Position numbers and translations under genes: made by a program. Of a DNA stretch of 64,000 nucleotides, positions 17,008-24,772 are shown one piece after another (position 1 is the stretch's first letter; the number at the start of each line of letters is the position of its first letter). Origin of the DNA: an uncultured Treponema sp. (GTDB taxonomy: Bacteria; Spirochaetota; Spirochaetia; Treponematales; Treponemataceae); contig CAKUZR010000006.1 of the NCBI GenBank assembly GCA_934718065.1, positions 76,305 through 140,304 of the forward strand. Reading direction: 5' to 3'. The notes below the pieces were generated by a model, which saw only the letters and a program-made list of their open reading frames with translations, did no database searches and was not told the origin of the DNA.

Positions 17008-17736
17008 CTACTTGTTTTTCTGGCTGCGGACTTTTTCAAGATATTCTTTCAAGCTTTCTGAAAGATTTTTTTCCGCCTTGTAGGTAAGAAGATAGCGGAT
17101 TTTTTCCTTGCTTGCCTCGCGTTTCTGCTGAAGATGATTCTTGTAGTTTTCGATTCTGAATACAATCTGGTTGTCTTTTGCAAATTTTCTGATTTTCGCC
17201 ATGACTTGAAATGAGCTGCAAAGGTCGACTGCGAAAATTCCGTAGAAAAATCCGATTACAAAAGAAAACGAAATATGGTTTGTGAACCAGAAAAGCCACG
17301 CCTCAATATGCGGATGAATAAGAAAATAATAAACCGCGCTTAAAATCCACCAGAAAAAAGTATAAAGCGGACAGATTATTCCCTGAATGTTTCCCCACTG
17401 GCTGCGGTAGTCCCAGAGCATTATTTTCATTCCTTTTATGAAAATAAGCCCGGCGATGTATTCAAACGCAGTTATTGCAAGAGCCATCGCCGCAAAAAGA
17501 ACTGCTTTCTGCAGAGTCGGATTCTTTATGAAAGAAACATCAATCTGTGAAAGCAGAAAAAGCACAATCAGTGAAATTCCGTAGATTGGAAGATACGGAC
17601 CGGTCAGAAAGCCAGGGTTGACCCATTTTTTCTCAACGCCTTTGAGCGGTGAAAAACGTCTGTAGATTACTTCGATTGACCAGCCAATCATGCTTCCGAC
17701 GCAGAATAAAAACGCTAAAACTAAAAATAATGACAT
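17008..17736 (-). CDS. CmpB-like putative transporter membrane protein (PF06541 type)
   Basis: The 242-residue product has about five membrane helices in residues 1-165, then a basic coiled tail. The opening pattern GSMIGWSIEVIYRRF followed by WVNPGFLTGPYLPIYG is characteristic of the PF06541 family, annotated as a putative ABC-transporter type IV permease. Biochemical function is not established and no ATPase gene lies nearby. The start ATG 17736 has no obvious Shine-Dalgarno. Its stop is 110 bases from the converging Na/Pi transporter. A role in membrane transport is only an inference from the family name. Confidence 0.75.
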   Translation of the reverse strand: MSLFLVLAFLFCVGSMIGWSIEVIYRRFSPLKGVEKKWVNPGFLTGPYLPIYGISLIVLFLLSQIDVSFIKNPTLQKAVLFAAMALAITAFEYIAGLIFIKGMKIMLWDYRSQWGNIQGIICPLYTFFWWILSAVYYFLIHPHIEAWLFWFTNHISFSFVIGFFYGIFAVDLCSSFQVMAKIRKFAKDNQIVFRIENYKNHLQQKREASKEKIRYLLTYKAEKNLSESLKEYLEKVRSQKNK

Positions 17737-17767
17737 ATCAAAAAGATAATGAGTTGCTTCTGATAAA

Positions 17768-18928
17768 TCAAGGCTTCAGCCCAAGACTAAGAATCCAGAG
17801 CTGAGGGAATACAACGACGGCGAAAAACGCAAGGCTTATCACCGTGAACCACAAAATGAATTTGAATGAATTTTCCGGATATTCCTTTGAGTAAATCCTT
17901 AAATTTATAACCGAAGCCAGCGACCCGATTATTGAGCACAAGCCCGCGCTGTCCAGACCGTAAAGAAGCGCGCGCAAATTTTTAGAAAACGGCCATAGGA
18001 CAATGCTCGCCGGAACATTTGAAATAACCTGGCTCAGGAGGATGCTCCAGACATATTCGCGGCCCGCGACATTTTTCCGCAGAATCCCGGAAATAAAATC
18101 ATTCCTGCAAATTGACGAGCTGAACGTAAAAAAGCACAGAAAAGTGAAAAGCAGAACATAGTCGGTTTTCAGAAGAATCCGCGGGTCGAAAAACAGAACG
18201 GAAACCAGGACAATCGCCGCGGCGAACGGCCAGAGTTTTGTGCGCGTCACAATCGTTGCAATCACAAGGACAAACAGAATAATATAGAAGATTTGTTTCG
18301 GGCGGTTTTCTGGCTTTTGGTTCTGGCTGAAAGATTCGGTTTTTATGGAAATTTTTTCGCGGATATTTCTGCGGTAGAGAAACGCTATGAACAGAAGGAG
18401 CAGGAGCGCGCTGAAAAGCCAAAGCGGCAGCATCATCTTGATGAATGAAGGCGTGCTGATTCCGCTCTGGCTGTACAGAAAAAGATTCTGCGGGCTTCCG
18501 AACGGTGTAAGTAGCGAGCCGCGAATTGCGGCGATGTTTTCAAAAGTCAGCACAGGAATTAAATATTTCTCCTTGGCTCCGGCCTTGAAAATCATCATTG
18601 TGAGCGGCACAAAAATAATCAGCGAAACATCGTTTGTTACAAACATTGATGAAAGAAAAACTGAGAATACAAGAAAGCAGGAAATTGAAAAAATCGAGCT
18701 GAGCCTGCTGGTCTGCCTTAAAACCGGGCTGAAAATATCCTCGCTTTTAAAGCCTTCCAGGACTGTTAAAAGCATAAAAAGTGTGGCAAGAGTTTTCCAG
18801 TCAATGTCGCGAAGAATTTCCTTTGATGGCGGAGTGATAAAAAATGACACAATTACAACAGCCAGCGAAACTGAAAGCATGATTTCTTTTTTCAGAAGGC
18901 CGGCGAATTTCTTAAAAAACGTTTTCAT
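17768..18928 (-). CDS. SLC13/ArsB-type anion or carboxylate transporter
   Basis: The 386-residue inner-membrane protein has about ten helices. It contains the family's loop signatures FVTNDVSLIIFVPL and a pseudo-repeat near SNVPASIVLWPF. The segment LLTPFGSPQNLFLYSQSG matches the GxPQNL element of the CitMHS/ArsB/SLC13 group. Members carry di- or tricarboxylates, sulfate or arsenite. The substrate here is unknown; carboxylates would fit the oxaloacetate decarboxylase at 5.3 kb, but this is inference. The reading frame extends upstream to 19258, but the true start is ATG 18928. The extension would overlap the divergent peptidase gene, and its sequence is not membrane-like. Confidence 0.8.
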   Translation of the reverse strand: MKTFFKKFAGLLKKEIMLSVSLAVVIVSFFITPPSKEILRDIDWKTLATLFMLLTVLEGFKSEDIFSPVLRQTSRLSSIFSISCFLVFSVFLSSMFVTNDVSLIIFVPLTMMIFKAGAKEKYLIPVLTFENIAAIRGSLLTPFGSPQNLFLYSQSGISTPSFIKMMLPLWLFSALLLLLFIAFLYRRNIREKISIKTESFSQNQKPENRPKQIFYIILFVLVIATIVTRTKLWPFAAAIVLVSVLFFDPRILLKTDYVLLFTFLCFFTFSSSICRNDFISGILRKNVAGREYVWSILLSQVISNVPASIVLWPFSKNLRALLYGLDSAGLCSIIGSLASVINLRIYSKEYPENSFKFILWFTVISLAFFAVVVFPQLWILSLGLKP

Positions 18929-18949
18929 TGGATAATATTCTATATTTTG

Positions 18950-18958
18950 TGCTATAAT
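18950..18958 (+). promoter_or_regulatory. Extended -10 promoter of the M28-like peptidase gene
   Basis: TG-C-TATAAT at 18950-18958 is a perfect -10 with upstream TG. ATG 18965 follows after 6 bases. The -35 region would fall at the start of the divergent transporter gene. Confidence 0.55.
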
Positions 18959-18964
18959 TTTTCT

Positions 18965-20050
18965 ATGTATCTGGGAGATGATTATAAAAGATTTCTTTCG
19001 CCGCAAATTAACCGCCGAGATTTTATTCTGGGCTGGCTTTCGGTGCGCGGAGTGAAAACTGCCGTTATGCCGATTGACGGGCACGAGCATATCTATGTGG
19101 TTTTTCCAAAGGAAGCGTACAGTCCGTGCTTCAAGATAAAAACGGTGATTGCCCACTACGATATTTTTCCAGGAAGCCCCGGCGCGAACGACAATACTTC
19201 CTCGGTTTTTGCCCTGATGAACTGGGCGGCGCGGCTTTTTAAAAGCGGAATCCAGCACAATGTGCGCCTTATTTTTACAGACGGAGAGGAAATAAGCTCG
19301 TGCGGAAATCAGGCGGCATCCAATGCGTCAGCGGCTCCCGAAACTTCCGGGGTGGCGGCAATTTCCGGGGCTCCAGCCACACCAGCGGCTCTGGCAAAAC
19401 TCGCGGCTTCAAAAAATTCAGAGGCTCCCGAAACACACGTTGCGTCTAAAAAATCTGAGGCTCCAGCAAACGCTTCAGCCGCGTTCAAGGCTCCGGCTTC
19501 CCGCAAAAAATCTGTTATTTCTCAGGGGGCGTTCGGGCTTGCGAATGTTTTCAGGCGGCTGAACATCACGGACGACGATATCTACGTTTTTGACTGCGTT
19601 GGTCGGGGAACTGTTCCGGTTCTTTCAAGAAGTTCTGTTCCGGGAAATTTAAGCGGAAAATTCAAAAACAGTTTTTTTGAGCTTGAGTCAAGAATCTCGC
19701 AGGTTCTAAGCTCTTCCAGCGGCGGAAAATTTGTCTCTCTTCCAGTGCCGTACAGCGACAACGCCGGATTTCTGGCTCATGGAATTGCCGCGGTCGCAGT
19801 CACAATGCTTCCGGTTGAAGAGGCGAACGAGTATATGTTCAACCTTGTGCGTTTTCCGTATCTTGAGGATTTTGTCATGAACCATAAAATTCCGCCGGAA
19901 GTCCAGAAATCTTTCCTTGAAAAAATGGTTCCAGAAACGTGGCGCAAATTCCACACGCCTTTTGATGATTTTTCTTCGCTTACAGAAGAAAGTTTCGCTC
20001 TGATGGAAAAAATCCTTGAAAATCTCGCGCTGCTGAAAATTCCCTGCTAG
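18965..20050 (+). CDS. M28-like zinc peptidase with an Ala/Pro/Ser-rich insertion
   Basis: The 361-residue protein has the M28 order of metal-binding motifs: AHYDIFPGSPGANDNTSS (His and bridging Asp), LIFTDGEE (catalytic Glu pair), FDCVG and a late His in FHTPFDDF. It has no signal peptide, so it is probably a cytoplasmic aminopeptidase-like enzyme. Directly after the GEE motif, at about residues 117-182, lies a low-complexity insertion. It is built from Ala, Pro, Ser, Glu and Lys with loosely repeated units such as ASKNSEAPET and ASKKSEAPAN. The fold resumes at GAFGLANVFRRLNI. The start ATG 18965 sits 6 bases after the -10 box and lacks a Shine-Dalgarno. Confidence 0.75.
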   Translation: MYLGDDYKRFLSPQINRRDFILGWLSVRGVKTAVMPIDGHEHIYVVFPKEAYSPCFKIKTVIAHYDIFPGSPGANDNTSSVFALMNWAARLFKSGIQHNVRLIFTDGEEISSCGNQAASNASAAPETSGVAAISGAPATPAALAKLAASKNSEAPETHVASKKSEAPANASAAFKAPASRKKSVISQGAFGLANVFRRLNITDDDIYVFDCVGRGTVPVLSRSSVPGNLSGKFKNSFFELESRISQVLSSSSGGKFVSLPVPYSDNAGFLAHGIAAVAVTMLPVEEANEYMFNLVRFPYLEDFVMNHKIPPEVQKSFLEKMVPETWRKFHTPFDDFSSLTEESFALMEKILENLALLKIPC

Positions 20051-20113
20051 ACGGAAAATCCCACCGCTTTTTCTCCGCGCATTCATCAAGGTCTGTTGAT
20101 TTTTCCTGAATTT

Positions 20114-20122
20114 TGATACAAT
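20114..20122 (+). promoter_or_regulatory. Extended -10 promoter of the esterase gene
   Basis: TG-A-TACAAT at 20114-20122 stands 6 bases before GTG 20129. There is no Shine-Dalgarno between them, so the mRNA is predicted to be leaderless or nearly so. Confidence 0.5.
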
Positions 20123-20128
20123 CAGCTT

Positions 20129-20989
20129 GTGAAGAAGAAAATTTTACTCGTCATTGCATTTTTTGTTTCAGCCGGAATTTTTGCGGAAAGCGGAATTCCT
20201 GTGCGCATCTGGAAGAACGTTCCTCGGATGAAAAAATATAATTCCACGATGTACGTTCATCCTGCGTCTGGAAAAAATACCGGAGCGGCTGTGATTATCT
20301 GTCCGGGCGGAAGCTATCATCATCTTGGGCTTTACAACGAAGGCTACAAGACGGCGGAATGGTTCGCTGAAAAAGGTGTTGCGGCGTTCACTTTGCGCTA
20401 CAGGACTGCGGAAAACGGATTTCACTATCCGGCGATGCTTCAGGACGTTCAGAGGGCGATTCAGCTTGTGCGCGAAAATGCTGAAAAATATTCAGTTGAT
20501 GTAACCAAAGTCGGAGTGATTGGTTATTCAGCCGGAGGACATTTGGCTGCGATGGCCGGAGCGTTTTTTGACTCGCACGATGAGCTTGAAAAACTCGGAA
20601 TCCATCACGAAGTCAGTTTGCGCCCGGATTTCTGCGTTCCAGTTTATCCGGTTGTAAGCATGAATGATGAAATTGCCCACCGCTGGAGCAGAAAAAGTCT
20701 TCTTGGAAAAAATCAGTCTGAAGCCAGGAAAAATGAATTTTCGCTGGAACTTCAGATTCCTGAAAATATGCCGCCGACATACGTTGTTGTCTGCATGGAC
20801 GATCCGGTTGTTGACTACAGAAACAGTTTCGCGCTTTACGAGGCTCTTCAGGCAAAAAATATTCCTTCCATGCTCGCCGTTTACGAATGGGGAAAACATG
20901 GATTTGGAATGCTCGACAATAAATTTATGAAGGAATTCCACTGGAATGAAAAAATGTGGAATGAATTTTTAAGGAATTTGATAGAATAA
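20129..20989 (+). CDS. Secreted alpha/beta-hydrolase, acetylesterase-like
   Basis: The 286-residue protein has a signal peptide (residues 1-19, ending FAES). The alpha/beta-hydrolase core shows an oxyanion-hole element ICPGGSYHHL, the nucleophile elbow GYSAGGH, an acidic residue in DDPVVDY and the catalytic His in GKHGFG. It resembles the COG0657-type esterases found in polysaccharide utilisation, such as xylan or sugar acetylesterases. It probably acts in the periplasm or outside. The start is GTG 20129, since an upstream alternative would break the signal peptide. The ABC exporter genes follow after 3 bases, so they probably share a transcript, although the functional link is unclear. Confidence 0.8.
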   Translation: MKKKILLVIAFFVSAGIFAESGIPVRIWKNVPRMKKYNSTMYVHPASGKNTGAAVIICPGGSYHHLGLYNEGYKTAEWFAEKGVAAFTLRYRTAENGFHYPAMLQDVQRAIQLVRENAEKYSVDVTKVGVIGYSAGGHLAAMAGAFFDSHDELEKLGIHHEVSLRPDFCVPVYPVVSMNDEIAHRWSRKSLLGKNQSEARKNEFSLELQIPENMPPTYVVVCMDDPVVDYRNSFALYEALQAKNIPSMLAVYEWGKHGFGMLDNKFMKEFHWNEKMWNEFLRNLIE

Positions 20990-20992
20990 AAA

Positions 20993-22738
20993 ATGGGCAC
21001 AATAAAAAAAATTACTTCCGGCCTTGAAAAAAAATACTGGCTGTACACATTTTTGTCTCCGCTTGTGATGGTCGGCGAAGTTGTTATGGAAACGCTGATT
21101 CCGTTTTTTATGGCGAAAATCATTGACGTTGGAATTTCCAGCCGAGATATTTCCTATGTTCTTCGGACCGGCGGAATAATGGTCTGCCTTGCGTTCGTTT
21201 CTCTTGGATTCGGTTCTTGCGGGGCGAGGTTCAGCGCAGTCGCCGCTCTTGGGTTTGCCCGGAATCTCAGGCGGAATCTTTTCAACAAAGTTCAGTCTTT
21301 TTCGTTTCTGAACGTTGATCATTTTTCTTCTGCAAGTCTGGTTACGCGGCTTACAACTGATGTTACGAACGTTCAGAATATCTATAAAATGCTCTGCCAG
21401 ATTTGTTTCCGCGCGCCGTTCATGCTTGCGGCCGGAACGGTTATGGCTTTCAAGATAAATCCCCGCCTTGCGCTGGTTTTTCTTGTGGCGATTCCAGTGC
21501 TTGCCTTTGCGGTTGCGGCTCTTTCTTCAGCGGCTTACTCGCGATTTTCTGAAATGCTGAAAAAATATGACAGGATGAACAATATTGTCCAGGAAAATCT
21601 GATTGCAATCCGGGTTGTAAAGGCTTTTGTGCGCGGCGAATTTGAAGACGAAAAATTCCGCGGGGCGGCGGAAAACGTGCGGAAAACCCAGGTGCGCGCT
21701 GAAAAAATTGTCATCTTTCTTATGCCGATTATGGAATTTGTTGTGTATTCGTGCATAATTTTTGTTCTTTGGTCCGGCGGAAAAATGATAGTTTTCGGCA
21801 CGATGAAAGCCGGCGAGCTTGTAAGCTTTCTGACTTATGTGACCCAGATTCTTATGTCGCTGATGATGCTCGGAATGATTTTTGTGAATCTTGTTCTTTC
21901 GCGCGCGAGCATTGGAAGAATTTGCCAGGTTCTGGATGAAGCCCCGGATATTCAGGAGCCGGAAAATCCCGTGGAAAATGTTGCGGACGGTTCTGTTGAT
22001 TTTGAAAACGTTTGCTTCAGCTACAGCAAGAAGAAGGAAAATCCTGCGCTTTCGGACATAAATCTTCACATAAAATCAGGGCAGGTCGCCGGAATTATCG
22101 GCGGAACAGGCTCTTCAAAAACCACGTTGATTTCATTGATTCCGCGCCTTTACGACACGCTCAGCGGCTCTGTGAAAGTCGGCGGGCTTGACGTGAAAAA
22201 CTACGGTCTGAAGGCTCTTCGCGACGCGGTTGCGGTTGTCCTTCAGAAAAACGTGCTTTTCAGCGGAACAATAAAAGAAAATTTGAAATGGGGAAACAAA
22301 TACGCTTCTGATGAAGAAATTGCCGCGGCCTGCCGGGCGAGCGATGCCGACAGTTTCATAAGAACTCTTCCGGACGGCTACGAAACTGAGCTTGGCCAGG
22401 GCGGAGTGAATCTTTCCGGCGGACAGAAACAGCGGCTCTGCATTGCGCGCGCCCTTTTGAAAAATCCGAAAATCCTGATTCTGGACGATTCCACCAGCGC
22501 GGTTGACACAGCAACTGAAAAAAGAATCCGTGATGCGCTGCGTTCGCTTCATCCTGAAACAACAAAAATAATTATTGCGCAGAGAATTTCTTCAGTCCAG
22601 GATGCGGATGTGATTTTTGTTCTTGACGATGGAAAAATCAGTGCGAGCGGAACTCATGCGGAGCTTCTTGAAACAAGCTCAATCTACAGGGAAGTTTTTG
22701 AAAGCCAGTCCAGCATGGGCGACGCCGATATAAACTAA
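20993..22738 (+). CDS. ABC exporter half-transporter with degenerate ATP site
   Basis: This is a 581-residue fused membrane-plus-ATPase half-transporter: six helices in residues 1-310, nucleotide-binding domain in 340-575. The Walker A motif reads GGTGSSKTT (about residues 369-377), with Ser replacing the usual Gly before Lys. The signature is LSGGQKQR. After Walker B the catalytic Glu position reads Asp (ILDDSTSAVD). This pattern marks the non-catalytic partner of heterodimeric exporters such as TM287/288 and BmrCD. The partner gene follows after 12 bases and has a canonical site. Likely substrates are drugs, lipids or peptides, but none can be named. Confidence 0.9.
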   Translation: MGTIKKITSGLEKKYWLYTFLSPLVMVGEVVMETLIPFFMAKIIDVGISSRDISYVLRTGGIMVCLAFVSLGFGSCGARFSAVAALGFARNLRRNLFNKVQSFSFLNVDHFSSASLVTRLTTDVTNVQNIYKMLCQICFRAPFMLAAGTVMAFKINPRLALVFLVAIPVLAFAVAALSSAAYSRFSEMLKKYDRMNNIVQENLIAIRVVKAFVRGEFEDEKFRGAAENVRKTQVRAEKIVIFLMPIMEFVVYSCIIFVLWSGGKMIVFGTMKAGELVSFLTYVTQILMSLMMLGMIFVNLVLSRASIGRICQVLDEAPDIQEPENPVENVADGSVDFENVCFSYSKKKENPALSDINLHIKSGQVAGIIGGTGSSKTTLISLIPRLYDTLSGSVKVGGLDVKNYGLKALRDAVAVVLQKNVLFSGTIKENLKWGNKYASDEEIAAACRASDADSFIRTLPDGYETELGQGGVNLSGGQKQRLCIARALLKNPKILILDDSTSAVDTATEKRIRDALRSLHPETTKIIIAQRISSVQDADVIFVLDDGKISASGTHAELLETSSIYREVFESQSSMGDADIN

Positions 22739-22750
22739 AAAGAGGAAAAA

Positions 22751-24616
22751 ATGCCGCCAGTAAAAATGAAAGGCGTTCAGAAGCCTAAAAATACAAAAAA
22801 GACGATAAAACGAATCTTGAAATATATGGGCAGCTTCAAGTCGCTTTGGATTCTTGTTTTTGCCTGCGTGATAATCGCCGCGTTCGCTGATATTTTAAGC
22901 TCGTACATCATAAAGCCGGTTTTGAACAATTTTATAATTCCGCTGATTGGCAAGGAATCGCCTGACTTCAAGGAATTTTTCCAGCTTCTTGTAAAAGTTG
23001 CCGCCGTTTTTGCCTGCGGAGTTTTCGCAAGCTGGCTGAATTCGCGGCTTATGCTTCATATAAGTTCAAGCCTTTTGTGCCGGATCCGCACGGATTTGTT
23101 TGAAAAACTTGAGTCGCTTCCGATAAATTTCTATGATTCGCACACGCACGGCGAGCTTATGAGCCGCTTTACGAACGACACGGACACTTTGCGCGATATG
23201 CTGAGCCAGACTGTGCCTCAGCTGATGTCGTCGCTGCTTACAATCGCCGGAGTTTTCGCGATGATGCTGGTTCTTTCTCCGTTTCTTACGCTGGTTGTGG
23301 TTTTCTCGTTGTCTCTGATGATGATTCTTGCCGCAAAAGTCGGAAAAAAATCCGCGGAAGCGTTCAGGGAGCAGCAGAAAAATATCGGGAAACTTAACGG
23401 GTATATAGAAGAATTTATTGAAGGCCAGAAAGTTGTGAAAATTTTCAACCACGAGCAGGAATCAATTGAAGAATTCAGCGTGCTGAATGACGACCTTTGC
23501 GAAGCCGGAACACGCGCGAACACTTACGGAAATATTCTTGGCCCGCTGATGGGAAATCTTGGCCACGTTCAGTATGCGCTGGTTGCGGTTGCCGGAGCGT
23601 TTTTTGTGATTTCCGGAGTCCACGACATTGGCACAATCGCGGCTTTTCTGCAGTATACAAGAAATTTCAGCCGCCCTGTAACAATGATAAGCCAGTTTTT
23701 CAACTCGATTTTGAATGCGCTTGCCGGGGCGGAACGGATTTTCAACATAATCGACGAAATTCCTGAAACAAACGAAGGCAGAATCACGCTGGTAAATTCG
23801 TTCAGAAACCACCAGAGCTTTGCCTGCACCGGCGAATGGTCCTGGAAAGACAATGCGGACAACCATCTTATTCCGATGAAGGGCGATGTTGTTTTTGAGC
23901 ACGTGAATTTTGGCTACACTCCGGAAAAAACTGTTCTTCACGATATTTCAATTCACGCGAAGCCCGGACAGAAAATTGCGCTTGTAGGCTCGACTGGTTC
24001 AGGAAAAACAACAATCACGAATCTTCTTACGCGTTTTTACGATATTCCGGAAGGAAGCGGAAAAATTTTCTACGACGGAATTCCGCTGAAGGAAATTGCG
24101 AAAAACGATTTAAGGAAATCTCTTGGAATGGTTCTGCAGGACACGCATCTTTTTACAGGAACAATTCTTGAGAACATAAAGTACGGAAATCTTGACGCAA
24201 GCCGCAGGCAGATTGAAAACGCGGCAAAACTTGCAAATGCCGATTTGTTCATAAAGCACCTTGAAAACGGCTACGAAACAGTAATCACCGGCGACGGAGG
24301 AAGCCTGAGCCAGGGGCAGAGGCAGCTGCTTTCCATTGCGCGCGCGGCTGTGGCAAATCCTCCTGTTCTGATTTTGGACGAGGCGACAAGCTCGATTGAC
24401 ACAAGAACGGAAAAACTGATTCAGGAAGGAATGGACCGTCTTATGCACGGAAGAACTGTTTTTGTAATAGCGCACAGGCTTTCCACAATCAGGAACGCAG
24501 ATGAAATTCTGGTTCTTGAACAGGGCCGCATAATTGAGCGCGGAACCCACGAGTCGCTGCTTGCCCGGAAAGGCAGATATTACAGTTTGTACACAGGAAA
24601 TTCTCTTTCAGAATAA
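22751..24616 (+). CDS. ABC exporter half-transporter with canonical ATP site
   Basis: This is the 621-residue partner of the preceding gene. Six helices lie in about residues 20-340. The ATPase domain has Walker A GSTGSGKTT, signature LSQGQRQ and Walker B with catalytic Glu (LILDEATSSID). About 40 extra residues between the membrane and ATPase domains (around FRNHQSFACTGEWSW) are unusual and may form a loop. AGAGGA precedes ATG 22751. Together the two genes should form one inner-membrane heterodimer with one working and one degenerate ATP site. Confidence 0.92.
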   Translation: MPPVKMKGVQKPKNTKKTIKRILKYMGSFKSLWILVFACVIIAAFADILSSYIIKPVLNNFIIPLIGKESPDFKEFFQLLVKVAAVFACGVFASWLNSRLMLHISSSLLCRIRTDLFEKLESLPINFYDSHTHGELMSRFTNDTDTLRDMLSQTVPQLMSSLLTIAGVFAMMLVLSPFLTLVVVFSLSLMMILAAKVGKKSAEAFREQQKNIGKLNGYIEEFIEGQKVVKIFNHEQESIEEFSVLNDDLCEAGTRANTYGNILGPLMGNLGHVQYALVAVAGAFFVISGVHDIGTIAAFLQYTRNFSRPVTMISQFFNSILNALAGAERIFNIIDEIPETNEGRITLVNSFRNHQSFACTGEWSWKDNADNHLIPMKGDVVFEHVNFGYTPEKTVLHDISIHAKPGQKIALVGSTGSGKTTITNLLTRFYDIPEGSGKIFYDGIPLKEIAKNDLRKSLGMVLQDTHLFTGTILENIKYGNLDASRRQIENAAKLANADLFIKHLENGYETVITGDGGSLSQGQRQLLSIARAAVANPPVLILDEATSSIDTRTEKLIQEGMDRLMHGRTVFVIAHRLSTIRNADEILVLEQGRIIERGTHESLLARKGRYYSLYTGNSLSE

Positions 24617-24640
24617 TCTGCTGATGCGCGTTGATTCCGA

Positions 24641-24719
24641 CCAGCGGAGCGCGGTCGCGTGCCGGGAGGGTAGACGAAAAGACGCGGAGCGGGTTTGAGG
24701 CGTAGGGCGGGAGCCCTTC
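24641..24719 (+). repeat. Dispersed intergenic repeat R2, copy b
   Basis: It shares GGGTAGACGAAAAG, GCGGAGCGGG and TTTGAGGCGTAGGGCGGG with 4412-4481. Its end forms a smaller hairpin AGGGC-GGGA-GCCCT (24704-24717). As in copy a, it directly follows a plus-strand operon and may act as its terminator, although the T-run is short. Confidence 0.65.
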
Positions 24720-24735
24720 AAAGAGAAAAAACGAA

Positions 24736-24764
24736 TTGAAAATAACGGCTTAATTCGTTAAAAT
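24736..24764 (+). promoter_or_regulatory. Promoter of valS, predicted leaderless
   Basis: TTGAAA (24736-24741), 17-base spacer, TAAAAT (24759-24764). Eight bases later is ATG 24773, with no Shine-Dalgarno between. Confidence 0.65.
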
Positions 24765-24772
24765 AGTTCCCT

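Noticed and set aside
17768..19258. Long form of the SLC13-like gene starting at 19258
   Set aside because: The first 110 residues are not membrane-like and lie antisense to the peptidase gene; ATG 18928 gives a normal N-terminus.
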